A DNA stretch of 64,000 bases from Paraburkholderia kirstenboschensis (GCF_904848585.1 NZ_CAJHCR010000007.1:62001-126000), one strand, 5' to 3'. Counted from the stretch's first letter, positions 16,917-26,676 are shown. Translations and numbers: made by a program. Notes: generated by a model from the letters alone, not told the origin.

Positions 16917-17205
16917 AGTCGTAAGAAGATCCGGTGGCCGCGCCCGTGGTGCAGGAGGGTCAATTCTACTGAGTCATATCGTGACGTGCTGTTGCGCACC
17001 GTGAAGCCACGCTGCCGGTTCGCGATAGCCGACCGTCTCGCGCACAAATCCTTCATACTTGACGACGAAATAGACAGCAAGATCCGAAGTGTCTTCAGCA
17101 GGCGGGAAGTCCACACTGGAATCATTGCGACACCGCCAGCGTGCGGCATCCGTGCATTTGCAGCCTCGTGCCGCGCAGTCTCACTTCAATCGCAGGAGCA
17201 GATAA

Positions 17206-17808
17206 GTGACTTACGCCTACAAGTTGATGGATTCTCCCGTCGGCAAATTGAAGCTCGTTGCCAGCGGCGAGCATCTGGCCGCCATTCTGTGGGAAAACGA
17301 CAAGCCGAACCGCGTGCGTCTGGCAGAGTCGATGCAAGCCGACGATCGGCCGATTCTGCTCGAAGCCGAGCGTCAGTTGAATGAGTACTTCGCCGGCAAG
17401 AGGCAGACGTTCGATCTGGCGCTCCAGTTTCAAGGGACGGAGTTTCAGAAGAAAGTGTGGGCCGCGTTGCTGACCATCCCTTTCGGCCAGACACGCACTT
17501 ACGCACAAATCGCCGTGCAGATCGGCAATATCAACGCGGTGCGGGCGGTCGGCGCGGCAAACGGCAGAAATCCCATTTCTATCGTGGCGCCGTGCCATAG
17601 GGTGATCGGCGCGTCAGGCGAGCTGACCGGCTTCGCGGGCGGTCTCGCGAACAAGATGCTGCTGCTTTCGCTGGAAGCGGGGCAGACGTCGCTCGAAGCC
17701 GCCGCGGATATGCAAGCGCAAGCACCCGCAGACGCAGCCAATGTCGCTGCGAAACGCGCACGCCCCGTGCCTCCTCGCGGCATGCAAAGCTCGTTGTTCG
17801 GCAATTGA
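17206..17808 (+). CDS. ogt: Methylated-DNA--protein-cysteine methyltransferase (Ogt-type)
   Basis: A 200-residue suicide repair protein that removes alkyl groups from O6 of guanine. A GTG start at 17206 follows AGGAG. The N-terminal ribonuclease-H-like domain (residues 1-80) is followed by the DNA-binding methyltransferase domain with FGQTRTYAQIA, the arginine-finger helix AVGAANGRNP and the active site PCHRV (Cys130). Residues 165-200 are an extra Ala/Pro-rich tail ending MQSSLFGN, longer than in E. coli Ogt (171 aa). Gene stands alone, convergent with the lipase gene. Confidence 0.93.
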   Translation: MTYAYKLMDSPVGKLKLVASGEHLAAILWENDKPNRVRLAESMQADDRPILLEAERQLNEYFAGKRQTFDLALQFQGTEFQKKVWAALLTIPFGQTRTYAQIAVQIGNINAVRAVGAANGRNPISIVAPCHRVIGASGELTGFAGGLANKMLLLSLEAGQTSLEAAADMQAQAPADAANVAAKRARPVPPRGMQSSLFGN

Positions 17809-17849
17809 CGGCGCCAGAGTAGCGTCGCTGAAGCTATAAGCAGGCGCAC

Positions 17850-19433
17850 TCAGAAGTTCGCGAAGAATGCTCGTGCAGCAATCATGCATGAGCCCGCAAC
17901 GAGCCCTCCGTGATAAGAACGCAACACGGCAGAGGCGCCCCCGTCTGTCGCGCCAGCGGCAACGGCCCCGCGCGCAATCGATGCCTTCGCATTTGCAAAG
18001 CCCTGCTTGACGGTTGCGAAGGGATCGTCGGGTCCGGTGGCGGACGAGTCCACATCCAGCACGGATGTCAGTCCCGCAGGCACCTTGGCGTTGAGCCAAT
18101 AAGCCTGCTCGATACGGGCGTTGAAGAAGAACACCATCGGGTCCGAGCCGCCGCCGCACAGCAGGACCGGCGCCTTCGGAACCCAGTTACGCAGATCGTT
18201 GCGCTTGAACGCCTGCCGCAGCGGATGCGCGGGATTGGCCGCCGGCGCGAGGCTTGCGCTTGCATTGGGGAAAGCGCCATCGGGATTGGCCGCCGCGTCT
18301 TCCAGAAGCGCGCGGCGGTAGGCGTTACGCACGAGGTTGGCGTCGCCGAAACCTGCGGCGAATAGCGGCGTCAATGCGGGCGGCGTGAGAAACGGCGATA
18401 CGGGCGGTGTTACCGACGCGAACTGCGCGGCCGGCGGAGTACTGCTGAAAAGGTGCGTTGACGGCAGTTTGCGTTGCGAGAAAAGTATGTCGAGAGGTTG
18501 TGCGCTCGGAAGCACTCGTTCGATATCGTGCGCGTGGGCGGCTTCGAAAAATTCCGTCGGCTTGCGATACAGGTTCTTATACGCATGTTGATAGCCCGTC
18601 ACCACCATCGTGGTGAAAAGTGTCGAGCCGAGACTGACCTGACCTGCAATGATGGCGTCGGCGGTAGCGGCAAGCGCATACGGGCCCGAGCCCGGCGCGG
18701 AGGCAGTCACCTTGACGCCCGCCGCTTGTAGCGCGCGATGCGTCGCCAACGCAACGAAACCGCCTTGCGAATAGCCAGTAACGAAGAGCTTGCCGTTCTC
18801 GCGCGTGGCGGTAGGCGAGCCTTCGTCGTTCAGCATCGCGCGCGCCGCGTGCAGCGCGTCGATCATATCGGCGGACTGCTGCTCGGCGTTCAGATAAGGA
18901 TGGTACGGAAGATCGGACCCGGCATAGCCCGCATAGTTGCTGGCCGCCACGATGTAGCCGTGAGCCGCATACATCGCGGCCACGCTGAGGCCTTCGCCGG
19001 CGCCCTCGTTGTCCGCGTCGGATCGCTCGATATCGGCGAGATTGTATTTGCTGTAGGCGGTGGTGCCGTGCGCATACAACATGAGCGGACGCGGCCCGCC
19101 GCATGCCGGAGATTCGCCTTGCGGGGTCATCAATGCACCGCTTGCGGTGGTCGGTTCCCCCGCCCCGCCGATAGTCCGGTAGCGGAAATACACGACCTCG
19201 ACGCCGCAAGCGGGCGCACCCGCCATTCGCATGAGGCGCTGCCCCGAGGGGCTCGATGCAAGCAGATCCGACAACTCGGCGGCGCTAAGCTTCGACGTGA
19301 CCCGATGATCGAGAAGCTGGCCGCGCGCGCCGCATGCCGGATCGCACGATGAGTCGGCTTGCGCCGATGTGCCGATGGTCAACGCAAGACATGACAGCAA
19401 TGCGAGGGCTGCGGTGCGGGTCGCTTGTGGCAT
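17850..19433 (-). CDS. Secreted alpha/beta hydrolase, LIP (secretory lipase) family
   Basis: A 527-residue exported hydrolase. Start at 19433 gives a clear signal peptide (TAALALLSCLALTIGTSAQA) followed by SSCDPACGARGQ. The fold has the nucleophile elbow GYSQGG near residue 215 and the segments YAHGTTAYSKYN and SNYAGYAGSDLPYHPYLN, characteristic of secretory lipases acting on triglycerides or other esters. The C-terminal region includes PVLLCGGGSDPMVFFFN, suiting a catalytic Asp. Cysteines near the N-terminus may form disulfides. Substrate unknown. Monocistronic. Confidence 0.82.
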   Translation of the reverse strand: MPQATRTAALALLSCLALTIGTSAQADSSCDPACGARGQLLDHRVTSKLSAAELSDLLASSPSGQRLMRMAGAPACGVEVVYFRYRTIGGAGEPTTASGALMTPQGESPACGGPRPLMLYAHGTTAYSKYNLADIERSDADNEGAGEGLSVAAMYAAHGYIVAASNYAGYAGSDLPYHPYLNAEQQSADMIDALHAARAMLNDEGSPTATRENGKLFVTGYSQGGFVALATHRALQAAGVKVTASAPGSGPYALAATADAIIAGQVSLGSTLFTTMVVTGYQHAYKNLYRKPTEFFEAAHAHDIERVLPSAQPLDILFSQRKLPSTHLFSSTPPAAQFASVTPPVSPFLTPPALTPLFAAGFGDANLVRNAYRRALLEDAAANPDGAFPNASASLAPAANPAHPLRQAFKRNDLRNWVPKAPVLLCGGGSDPMVFFFNARIEQAYWLNAKVPAGLTSVLDVDSSATGPDDPFATVKQGFANAKASIARGAVAAGATDGGASAVLRSYHGGLVAGSCMIAARAFFANF

Positions 19434-19622
19434 GCTGGTCTCCGGGTCGAGGATCGGCGAGCGGACAGCTACTCTCAGTGCGCGGCCAAAGAACGTCAGG
19501 GCACTGGACGAAACCGTAGCATAGATGCTGCGTGGCCCACCATCGCAAACGCCCTGTGCCGTCGGACAGGAAGCCCCCAGATCGCAAACAAACCGCAATG
19601 TGATCTGCCGGGAACCACAGCG

Positions 19623-21497
19623 TCACCCGCCCGACGACCCGCCGCCTCCGAAACCATGACCGCTGCCATGGCTCGATCCACTTCCCCCGCGGCCGAAGCC
19701 GCCGCGCGACATCACGGCGGCAGTGTGCATCGGCATCGATGTCGCTGAATGGCCGCTGAGAATGCGTTGCGTGACAGTAGCCTGCTCGATAAACGCGGCG
19801 TGCGCAGGAGCCGGCTCGACAGACTGCGTCAGGCGGCCGTCCGCATCGTATGTCAGTGCCGGCTTGAGCGGTCCTGGCTGGCTGCTCGCTTGAGTCTGAC
19901 TACCATCCGCGTGGTAGATAGTGCCGGAGCGTGTGTAGTACGGACCATACCAGTGGGCAACGGAACCGGCATGCGAACCGCCACTGCCTCCGGATACAGT
20001 ACTCGCCGATGCGCTCGCGGCCGTATCGCTGGCCGTAAGATCCGCGCCCACGCCGGCAATCGGCGCATCCGTGCAGTCCGCCGTCGTGGTCCAGTCGGCG
20101 AGGCAGTCCTCAAGTGTGTCATAGCTCGCACGAGTGACCGGGACACCGGTATCGAGTTCGCTGTCGTCGTCGCCATTGGAGTACGAGTGCACAAGCACGC
20201 CACCGGCCAACACCGTACAGGCGCCGATCAGCAGCAACTTGGGCACACCTGATTTCTTCGGTTCAGCCATGCGGAGCGGCAAGTCTTTTTCCGTAGCCTC
20301 ACGCATGTCGGTAGCGGCGACTTTGCCATCTTTCGGAAAAAAGTGCGGCACGAAATAGCTGGTGTTTTTGGCGATGGGCCCAGCCTCTTCGCGAACGCAC
20401 AAGCCGCTCGGCACGTCGTCGACAATCCATACGCCGAGCGTGGTGTAAAGATCGCCAAACCGCTGCGCAGGACAATAAGCCTGGTAAATGAAACCTTCGT
20501 CGCCGTAGTCTCCCGGGTTATGGAAGCGCCCTTCAGGGGCCACCAAGGTCAGGCTTTCGCCTTCACGTGAATAGATCGGCTTTTTCGCATGCGGACGACC
20601 GTGAAACGATGCTTCGTCGAAGCTCGCTTCGAGCAGGTTTGGATGGCCTGGAAACAGTTCCCAAAGGACCGGAAGTATCGCCTTATTCGATAGCACGGCC
20701 TTCCACGGCGGCTCGACCCAGTTCACGGTGCTGAGGCTCAAATTTGGACCATATTCCGACTGCGCCATCCATTCCCATGGATACAGCTTGAAAGCAACCT
20801 CGATTAGTTGATCGTCGGCATCGTAGAACCGCCCTGTGGCATCTGCGCCGATTTTCATTATGTCGACGAGTTTGACCGACCACCCTGCCTGGACCGCGGT
20901 GTCCATCAGGTATTCGACATTGCAGATATCTTCCTGGCTGTCGAACACACAGGCAAAGTGAAGCACTTTCGCCTTCGGATAATGCTTGCGGATCCAGCGC
21001 CACCGGGAGATAAGCGCTTCGTGCAAGCTGTTGAACTGGTCCGCCCGGGGCTGAACCGACTCTTTCCAGAACCACTGGGCAAGACTGGCTTCGATAATGG
21101 ACGTCGGCGTGTCAGCGTTATATTCATACATCTTCGGCACGCCGTGTTCGTCGAAGGTCATATCGAACCGGCCGAACAATGTCGGTTCGTCCCTATCCCA
21201 CGACGCGCGAATTAGATCGGCGAATTCCGGCTTTATTGCCATGCGCGAGAACAGGTCATGATCGATCACATGCTGAACGGCATCGAGGCAGCGCGAATTA
21301 AGCTCAAGTGCTGCCGCGTACAGCGACTCGATCTCAGCTTCGCTGAACATGTATGCGGCGTCTTCGCGCCAGTAGTAGAACGTATTGCGATCGACCTTGC
21401 GTGGCTGGTTATGTTCATCGAGCGAGTGAAAATGAAAGCCAATGCGCTCGAGTTCGCTTGGCCAATCAGCGCGTGGAATCTGTTTCGTGCGTTTCAT
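19623..21497 (-). CDS. Glutathionylspermidine-synthase-like ATP-grasp (YgiC) fused to YgiB/DUF1190-like domain
   Basis: A 624-residue fusion. Residues 1-390 match the YgiC/YjfC ATP-grasp ligases related to glutathionylspermidine synthetase: YEYNADTPTSIIEASLAQWFW (125-144), FKLYPWEWM, NKAILPVLWELFPGHPNLL (271-289), KPIYSREGESL and VPHFFPKDG. Residues 418-436 (VPKLLLIGACTVLAGGVLV) form one membrane helix. Residues 450-624 resemble YgiB: YDTLEDCLADWTTTADC, then a Tyr/Gly-rich segment and SRGGFG with a Gly/Ser/His tail. In E. coli YgiB and YgiC are separate neighbouring genes and YgiB is a lipoprotein; here the lipobox Cys is absent and the helix serves as linker. Nine bp downstream of homospermidine synthase. 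The reaction (joining a peptide to a polyamine) is inferred. Confidence 0.82.
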   Translation of the reverse strand: MKRTKQIPRADWPSELERIGFHFHSLDEHNQPRKVDRNTFYYWREDAAYMFSEAEIESLYAAALELNSRCLDAVQHVIDHDLFSRMAIKPEFADLIRASWDRDEPTLFGRFDMTFDEHGVPKMYEYNADTPTSIIEASLAQWFWKESVQPRADQFNSLHEALISRWRWIRKHYPKAKVLHFACVFDSQEDICNVEYLMDTAVQAGWSVKLVDIMKIGADATGRFYDADDQLIEVAFKLYPWEWMAQSEYGPNLSLSTVNWVEPPWKAVLSNKAILPVLWELFPGHPNLLEASFDEASFHGRPHAKKPIYSREGESLTLVAPEGRFHNPGDYGDEGFIYQAYCPAQRFGDLYTTLGVWIVDDVPSGLCVREEAGPIAKNTSYFVPHFFPKDGKVAATDMREATEKDLPLRMAEPKKSGVPKLLLIGACTVLAGGVLVHSYSNGDDDSELDTGVPVTRASYDTLEDCLADWTTTADCTDAPIAGVGADLTASDTAASASASTVSGGSGGSHAGSVAHWYGPYYTRSGTIYHADGSQTQASSQPGPLKPALTYDADGRLTQSVEPAPAHAAFIEQATVTQRILSGHSATSMPMHTAAVMSRGGFGRGGSGSSHGSGHGFGGGGSSGG

Positions 21498-21506
21498 GAG
21501 AGCGAC

Positions 21507-22856
21507 TCATTGCTCCAGTATGAATTGGTCGAAGATCAAGGAGTTGTCTGCCATGCGTGGCGACCAATCGGTGAAATGCGCCGATAACGGAGCCCATGCA
21601 TGCTCCGCAGCGTCCAATATTGTTCGATGGTCAAGCGCATCGGATTCGATGACGCCGCGCGCCGGGTTGCTCAAAATCCAATGCATTGCGGCTGTGATGC
21701 TGGACGCGACCTGCAGGCTGGTTGCGGAGTTATACGGCGCGATAGACCGTGCACGATTTATATCGAGCTGGGAGCCATACCAGATCGCGCCATGTCGCGA
21801 ACTCATCAGCAAGACGCCGAGCTCATCCATGCCGTACTCGATGTCGTCCTTCATCAGGCGATGTGTCGAAATTCGGTGAGCGGATCTGTCATCGAGCCAT
21901 TGCATCGACAGACTGGTTGCCTCAGTCGGCCGGTAGGCGTAGTAAACGGTGGGGCTGTAGGCAGACTCACCTGGAGACTCGCAGGTGAGATATTCAGCAA
22001 TCGAAATCGACTCATTGTGCGTGATCAGCCGGGCATTGAACGGCCCGTGCGTCGGTGACCACGAGCGCACCCAAGTACGGTGTCCGGGCCGGCTCAGCGC
22101 AATCGCGGCGCCCCCAGCATCTGGCTGACGATACGCTGCATCGGGAAGCCGAGGCTCGTGACTGCCCCAGCCAAGCTCGGCGTCCTGAAGGCATTCCGTG
22201 ATAAACCCTTGCGGCGACCAGGTATTGGCGAACTCGTACGGCGCGGGGAGCGCCGCATGCTGACTATCGTATTCGCTCACTTGTATGACGCGAACATCGA
22301 GCGCTCTAGCCAGTTGTGCCCATTCTTGACGTCCGGATGGAATAGCGGCGAGCAGTTCGGCCTTTCGCGCAAGCCGAAGCAACGCCTCCTTGACCAGCAC
22401 CGATACAAATCCGGGGTTAGCGCCATGTGCGACCAGCGCGGTCGCACGGTTCTCGCGGCCTCGTGCAAATTTCAACAAGCGAAACCTGAGAGCTTGATTC
22501 GTAACCAGCGACCAATCCTGCTCTTCATAAGCCCACGGTTCGATCCCGCTGTCCAGATAGAAGGTACTGCGGCTTTGCGCCAACTCGATGAGGTCGCAAC
22601 TGTTGACACTCGGTGCCAGATTCAGGAGAAATCCGCCGGGCAAAAGGTTGGAGCCAAGCAAAGAAATGTAATTCGACTCACTAACCGTGGCCTCGATGGC
22701 TTTCAGTTGGTGACGCCGTATGATCGATAGCCGTGCTTCGTCCAGTACCCGGTCCACAACGAGGATTGGGGTTGAAGGGAATGCGTGCTCAAGCAAGGGC
22801 AAGACCGCTTGACCAATACAGCCGAAGCCGACGATCAAGATCTGTGTAGGAATCAT
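21507..22856 (-). CDS. hss: Homospermidine synthase
   Basis: A 449-residue NAD-dependent enzyme of the saccharopine-dehydrogenase-like fold that forms sym-homospermidine from putrescine (or putrescine and spermidine). The Rossmann motif GFGCIGQAV is at residues 10-18. Typical Hss segments are LNLAPSVNSCDLIELAQSRSTFYLDSGIEPW, ALVAHGANPGFVSVLVKEAL and the C-terminal SSRHGAIWYGSQLDINRARSIAPYNSATSLQVASSI. Length is near the usual 470-480. First gene of a two-gene operon with the ATP-grasp fusion, spaced 9 bp. Codon use looks somewhat less GC-biased than in the flanking chemoreceptor, a weak hint of acquisition. Confidence 0.9.
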   Translation of the reverse strand: MIPTQILIVGFGCIGQAVLPLLEHAFPSTPILVVDRVLDEARLSIIRRHQLKAIEATVSESNYISLLGSNLLPGGFLLNLAPSVNSCDLIELAQSRSTFYLDSGIEPWAYEEQDWSLVTNQALRFRLLKFARGRENRATALVAHGANPGFVSVLVKEALLRLARKAELLAAIPSGRQEWAQLARALDVRVIQVSEYDSQHAALPAPYEFANTWSPQGFITECLQDAELGWGSHEPRLPDAAYRQPDAGGAAIALSRPGHRTWVRSWSPTHGPFNARLITHNESISIAEYLTCESPGESAYSPTVYYAYRPTEATSLSMQWLDDRSAHRISTHRLMKDDIEYGMDELGVLLMSSRHGAIWYGSQLDINRARSIAPYNSATSLQVASSITAAMHWILSNPARGVIESDALDHRTILDAAEHAWAPLSAHFTDWSPRMADNSLIFDQFILEQ

Positions 22857-23070
22857 TCTTCTAGTTCTTGGGCTGCCTGATATAAGCGAAGGCGGATATC
22901 TTAATCCTTTGCATTGCCGCGATAAACAGGGAAAGTTAACAGCGCGATAATTCCTCTGCGATGTTGGCTATTTGCTGCAGACAATTGGCGAATTGTCCTT
23001 CTTGGAGAGCGGCATTCTGCGAGCGGCGCTCCGGTCGGTCAGAATGCAATTGGAATACTCGCTTCGTCTC

Positions 23071-24702
23071 TTACAAAGGCTGTAGCCGGGAACCCGCCCA
23101 ATGGTTTCCTGCCGCCCGTCCCACCCCCACGCCACCCCCACGCGAATCGTCTCGCACCTGGAAAGTATGAATCGACGCTTCCAGCAGTCTCGCCTGCTCG
23201 GTCAATGTTTGCGCCACCGCCGCGGCTTGTTCGACGAGGGCGGCGTTCTGTTGCGTGACGCTGTCCATCTGCGTGACGGCGTCTCCGACCTGATCGATGC
23301 CCGCGCTCTGCTCCGCGGCGGCCGCAGCGATGTCGCGCATGACGCCCGACAACTTCGCAATGGCGTCGCTCGCCGCCTGAATCGTCGTACCGGTTTTGTC
23401 GACGAGTTCAACACCGGTCTCAACGCGACCCACCGCGCGGCTGATCAACGCGCGGATCTCCTTCGCCGCCGACGCGCTGCGCTGAGCGAGCGTGCGCACT
23501 TCACCGGCCACCACGGCGAAGCCGCGCCCTTCGTCTCCCGCGCGAGCCGCCTCGACAGCCGCGTTCAGCGCAAGAATGTTGGTCTGGAATGCGATACCTT
23601 CGATCACCGCGATGATCTCCACCATCTTGTGCGATTCGGTCGATATCTCCTGCATTGTCGACACGGCCTCGGCCGCCATTTGTCCGCCCTGCGTGACGAT
23701 CTGCTCGGCGCTCGCCGTCAATTGACTCGCCGTCTGCGCGCTCTCCGACGTTTGCCGGACCATCGCAGTCATCTGCTCCATGCTGGCCGCCGTCTCTTCG
23801 AGTGACGCAGCCTGGCTCTCGGTACGCGCGGACAGATCCGTATTGCCTTCCGCAATCTCCCGCGCGCCGGTCGCTACCTTCTCGGCCGCGCCGCCTATCT
23901 GCACGATGGTCTTTGCAAGGGCGTCGCGCATCTGCCGCATGGTGTGCAGAAGACTCGAGTCGTCGCCTTCGCGAATCTCGACGGGGATAACGAGATTGCC
24001 CTTGGTGATCTCACCGGCGACCTGCGCGACGTAGGCCGGGTCGCCGCCAATCGTGCGTTGAATGCTGCGATTGGTGAACGCGACGAGCGCGGACAGTAAC
24101 AGTGCGACCGCGCCGAAAACGCTGCCGAGCACATACAGTGACTCTTTGAACGCGGCGTCGATATCGTCGACGTAAGCGCCCGTCGCGATGATCCAGTCCC
24201 ACGGCGCATAACGCACGACATAGCCGATCTTGCCTACCGCGGCGGACGGCGGATTACCCGGATGCGGGAACACATAGTCGACGAAGCCGCCCTCCGGTGC
24301 CTGCGCCGTCGCGGCAAACGTCACGTAATGGTGACGGCCGTCGGCGTCCGCGGCGCCCGCGAGATCCTTGCCGTCCAATGCGGGTTTCATCGCATGCATG
24401 ACCATGCGCGGCGTGGAGTTGAGCACGAGGAAGTAGCCGTCCTCTCCGTAGCGCACGTCGCGCAGGCGCTCGAGTGCCTGCTTGCGCGCATCGGCCTCGC
24501 TAAGCGCGCCGCTTTGCGCAAGCGCCGCATATTCCTTCACGATGCTGAGCCCAACGTGCGCAACATTCACGAGGTCGTGCTTGCGCTCTTCAACGCGCGT
24601 CTCACGCGACAACCACGCCGCCGACACCGACACGGCGAGGAGCGCCAGCAGGCTGACGACGAGCGGCACCCAGAGCTTCTGCTTGAAATTCAATCGATGC
24701 AT
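23071..24702 (-). CDS. Methyl-accepting chemotaxis protein with single Cache sensor
   Basis: A 543-residue chemoreceptor. Start at 24702 follows AGGAG. Membrane helix 1 is at about residues 9-29. The periplasmic sCache_2-type sensor is about 35-185, with GEDGYFLVLNSTPRMVMHAMKPALDGKDL and YVVRYAPWDWIIATGAYVDDI. Helix 2, HAMP and the signalling bundle follow (EGIAFQTNILALNAAVEAARAGDEGRGFAVVAGEVR). The C-terminus ends SRLQPL and lacks the CheR-docking pentapeptide, unlike the receptor at 12608. Cache domains of this type often bind small carboxylates; the ligand here is not known. Confidence 0.93.
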   Translation of the reverse strand: MHRLNFKQKLWVPLVVSLLALLAVSVSAAWLSRETRVEERKHDLVNVAHVGLSIVKEYAALAQSGALSEADARKQALERLRDVRYGEDGYFLVLNSTPRMVMHAMKPALDGKDLAGAADADGRHHYVTFAATAQAPEGGFVDYVFPHPGNPPSAAVGKIGYVVRYAPWDWIIATGAYVDDIDAAFKESLYVLGSVFGAVALLLSALVAFTNRSIQRTIGGDPAYVAQVAGEITKGNLVIPVEIREGDDSSLLHTMRQMRDALAKTIVQIGGAAEKVATGAREIAEGNTDLSARTESQAASLEETAASMEQMTAMVRQTSESAQTASQLTASAEQIVTQGGQMAAEAVSTMQEISTESHKMVEIIAVIEGIAFQTNILALNAAVEAARAGDEGRGFAVVAGEVRTLAQRSASAAKEIRALISRAVGRVETGVELVDKTGTTIQAASDAIAKLSGVMRDIAAAAAEQSAGIDQVGDAVTQMDSVTQQNAALVEQAAAVAQTLTEQARLLEASIHTFQVRDDSRGGGVGVGRAAGNHWAGSRLQPL

Positions 24703-24982
24703 GCTCGCGCTCCTGTTTCGTCCGGTCGAAGGAGGTCGATGGGCCGCTGCGCGCACCTCTAATTGTTCAGGCGGCGCGGCAGCATCGCACGACCACTCGA
24801 CATATTTATCGGCACCTATGCGGGCCGCATGTGTAGAGACAAACCCTCTACAAGCCGGATTTTCAGATCGAAAGCATCAATTGCTGACGGCCGCAAACCA
24901 TTGCGATTAGCGTGTGCGCATGAAGTGCCCCCTTAAGTTTTCTTCAACCCAGGAGGAATAGTTTTAGCTAGGGGCAAACCCG

Positions 24983-25010
24983 TATAATGACGAACAAGTG
25001 GTCAGACAAC
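24983..25010 (+). promoter_or_regulatory. Candidate promoter -10 and FCD/GntR-type operator before the DHA2 exporter
   Basis: TATAAT (24983-24988) is a perfect -10 hexamer with a poor -35. Ten bp downstream is GTGGTCAGACAAC (24998-25010), near-palindromic around TGGTC-A-GACAA. Its reverse complement GTTGTCTGACCAC resembles TTGTCTGATGACA upstream of the glucarate permease. The position just after the -10 would suit repression. The rest of the 378-bp gap 24703-25080 shows no gene. Confidence 0.4.
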
Positions 25011-25080
25011 TTTGACACATCGCCTGTCCAGACCTCGCGCCCTTAGTGCTTCACCTTAATCGCCCTTCCTGCCCAGATCC

Positions 25081-26643
25081 GTGACTTCCACCGCCGCTGC
25101 TACCGCGCTGCCTTTCCGGAACGCCCTCTTCGCGATGCTCGGCATCGGTCTCGTCAACATGCTCGTGGCACTCGACCAGACGGTCGTCAGCACCGCGCTG
25201 CCGTCGATCGTCGCGGAGCTGCACGGCTTCGAGTACTACGCGTGGATCGCGAGTGCGTATCTGCTGGCGTCGGTCGTAACCGTCCCCGTGTTCGGACGCC
25301 TTGGCGACTACTTCGGCCGCAAGCGCTTCGTGATTGCCGCAGTGATCACGTTCACGATAGCCTCGGTGCTATGCGGCGTCGCGAACGACATGCTGTTTCT
25401 CGTGATCGCGCGCGGCCTGCAAGGCGTGGGGGGTGGCATGATGGTCGGCACCGCGTTCGCGTCGATACCCGACCTGTTCCCCGACCCGCGCGCGCGCGTG
25501 CGCTGGCAAGTCGTGATGGCCGCAGCGTACGGCATCGGCACGGCGGCGGGTCCGTCGCTCGGAGGATGGATGAGCGAGCACCTCGGCTGGCGCTCCACGT
25601 TCCTGATCAATCTGCCGGTTGGTGCGGCGGCGCTCTACTTCATCTGGGTGCATCTGCCGAGCTTTCAGCGGCCGCATGACGGCGAGGTCAAAATCGACTG
25701 GCTCGGTGCCGGGCTCGTGGCCGCGGTGCTCGGAGGTCTGCAGGCTTTCATCGAAGCTGTGCCGAAAGACGGCTTGACCGCCGGCAACATCACGCTTGCC
25801 CTGTGTGTGATCGTCGGCGCCATTGCGTTGTTCGTGTGCGAGAAGCGCGCCACGCATCCGATCATTCCGCTCGATCTGTTCAAAGACTCACAGCTCGTCA
25901 CGCTGTTCACGCTCGGCATGTTGTCCGGCTTCGTGATGTTCTCGCTGATTTTCTTCGCGCCGCTGCTGCTGCAAGGCGGCTTCGGACTTTCTCCGCAACA
26001 GGCCGGCCTGCTCGCCACGCCCATCGCCGCATGCATCGCACTCGGCAGCCTGCTGAATACGCGCATCGTGATTCACATGAAGAAGCCGACGCGCATTCTC
26101 TCTATCGGCTTTGCGTTGCTGCTGTTCGCGTCGATCGGTCTTGCATTTGCGAATCCCGAAACACCGCACCTGTGGATCGAATTGCCGATGGCCGCGGTCG
26201 GCATCGGTCTGGGTTTCATCCTCAACAATCTGAATGTGTTCGGACAGGAAATTGCGGGGCGCGAGCGCTTTGGCATCACGACCGCGCTGCTGCAATCGAC
26301 GCGAATGGTGGGCGGCATGCTGGGCACGAGCATCGTGGCGACGGTCGTGCAGCACCACTATCGCGATGTCGTCACGCGGACGATGAGCGTGCTCGGCGAG
26401 CCGACGGCGTCGCAATGGCGGCCGCGCTTCGTCGATCTGCGCATTCTGATCGACGAAGCATCGCGCCTGAGGTTGATCGCGGACATGAAGCCGTCAGGGC
26501 TGAACACGCTTGCATTGATCGACACCGCACGCGATGCGCTGGTGCAGTCGATTCACATCGGTGTGTGGCTGACCGCGGTGGCGGCGCTCGCCGCTGCTTT
26601 GCTCGTGCAGCGGATTTCGCACGTGGTGTTTCGCCGCGGGTAG
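25081..26643 (+). CDS. MFS exporter, DHA2 (EmrB/QacA) family
   Basis: A 520-residue, probably 14-helix drug:proton antiporter. A GTG start at 25081 gives MTSTAAATALPFRNALFAML; the ribosome site is weak. Family signatures are the helix-1 motif C-like LDQTVVSTALPSIVAEL, motif A GRLGDYFGRKR in loop 2-3, and helix 5 AAYGIGTAAGPSLGGWMSEHLGWRSTFLINLP. No membrane-fusion (EmrA) partner is adjacent, so it may act alone at the inner membrane. A FCD/GntR-like operator lies upstream. Convergent with the KdgD gene. Confidence 0.88.
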   Translation: MTSTAAATALPFRNALFAMLGIGLVNMLVALDQTVVSTALPSIVAELHGFEYYAWIASAYLLASVVTVPVFGRLGDYFGRKRFVIAAVITFTIASVLCGVANDMLFLVIARGLQGVGGGMMVGTAFASIPDLFPDPRARVRWQVVMAAAYGIGTAAGPSLGGWMSEHLGWRSTFLINLPVGAAALYFIWVHLPSFQRPHDGEVKIDWLGAGLVAAVLGGLQAFIEAVPKDGLTAGNITLALCVIVGAIALFVCEKRATHPIIPLDLFKDSQLVTLFTLGMLSGFVMFSLIFFAPLLLQGGFGLSPQQAGLLATPIAACIALGSLLNTRIVIHMKKPTRILSIGFALLLFASIGLAFANPETPHLWIELPMAAVGIGLGFILNNLNVFGQEIAGRERFGITTALLQSTRMVGGMLGTSIVATVVQHHYRDVVTRTMSVLGEPTASQWRPRFVDLRILIDEASRLRLIADMKPSGLNTLALIDTARDALVQSIHIGVWLTAVAALAAALLVQRISHVVFRRG

Positions 26644-26676
26644 CGCCAAGCCCGCGGCGAAACGCGTACAGAGCGC

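Noticed and set aside
23071..24702. Many plus-strand frames across the chemoreceptor genes and other long genes
   Set aside because: They are antisense shadows of high-GC codons, with Arg/His-rich translations and no family motifs.
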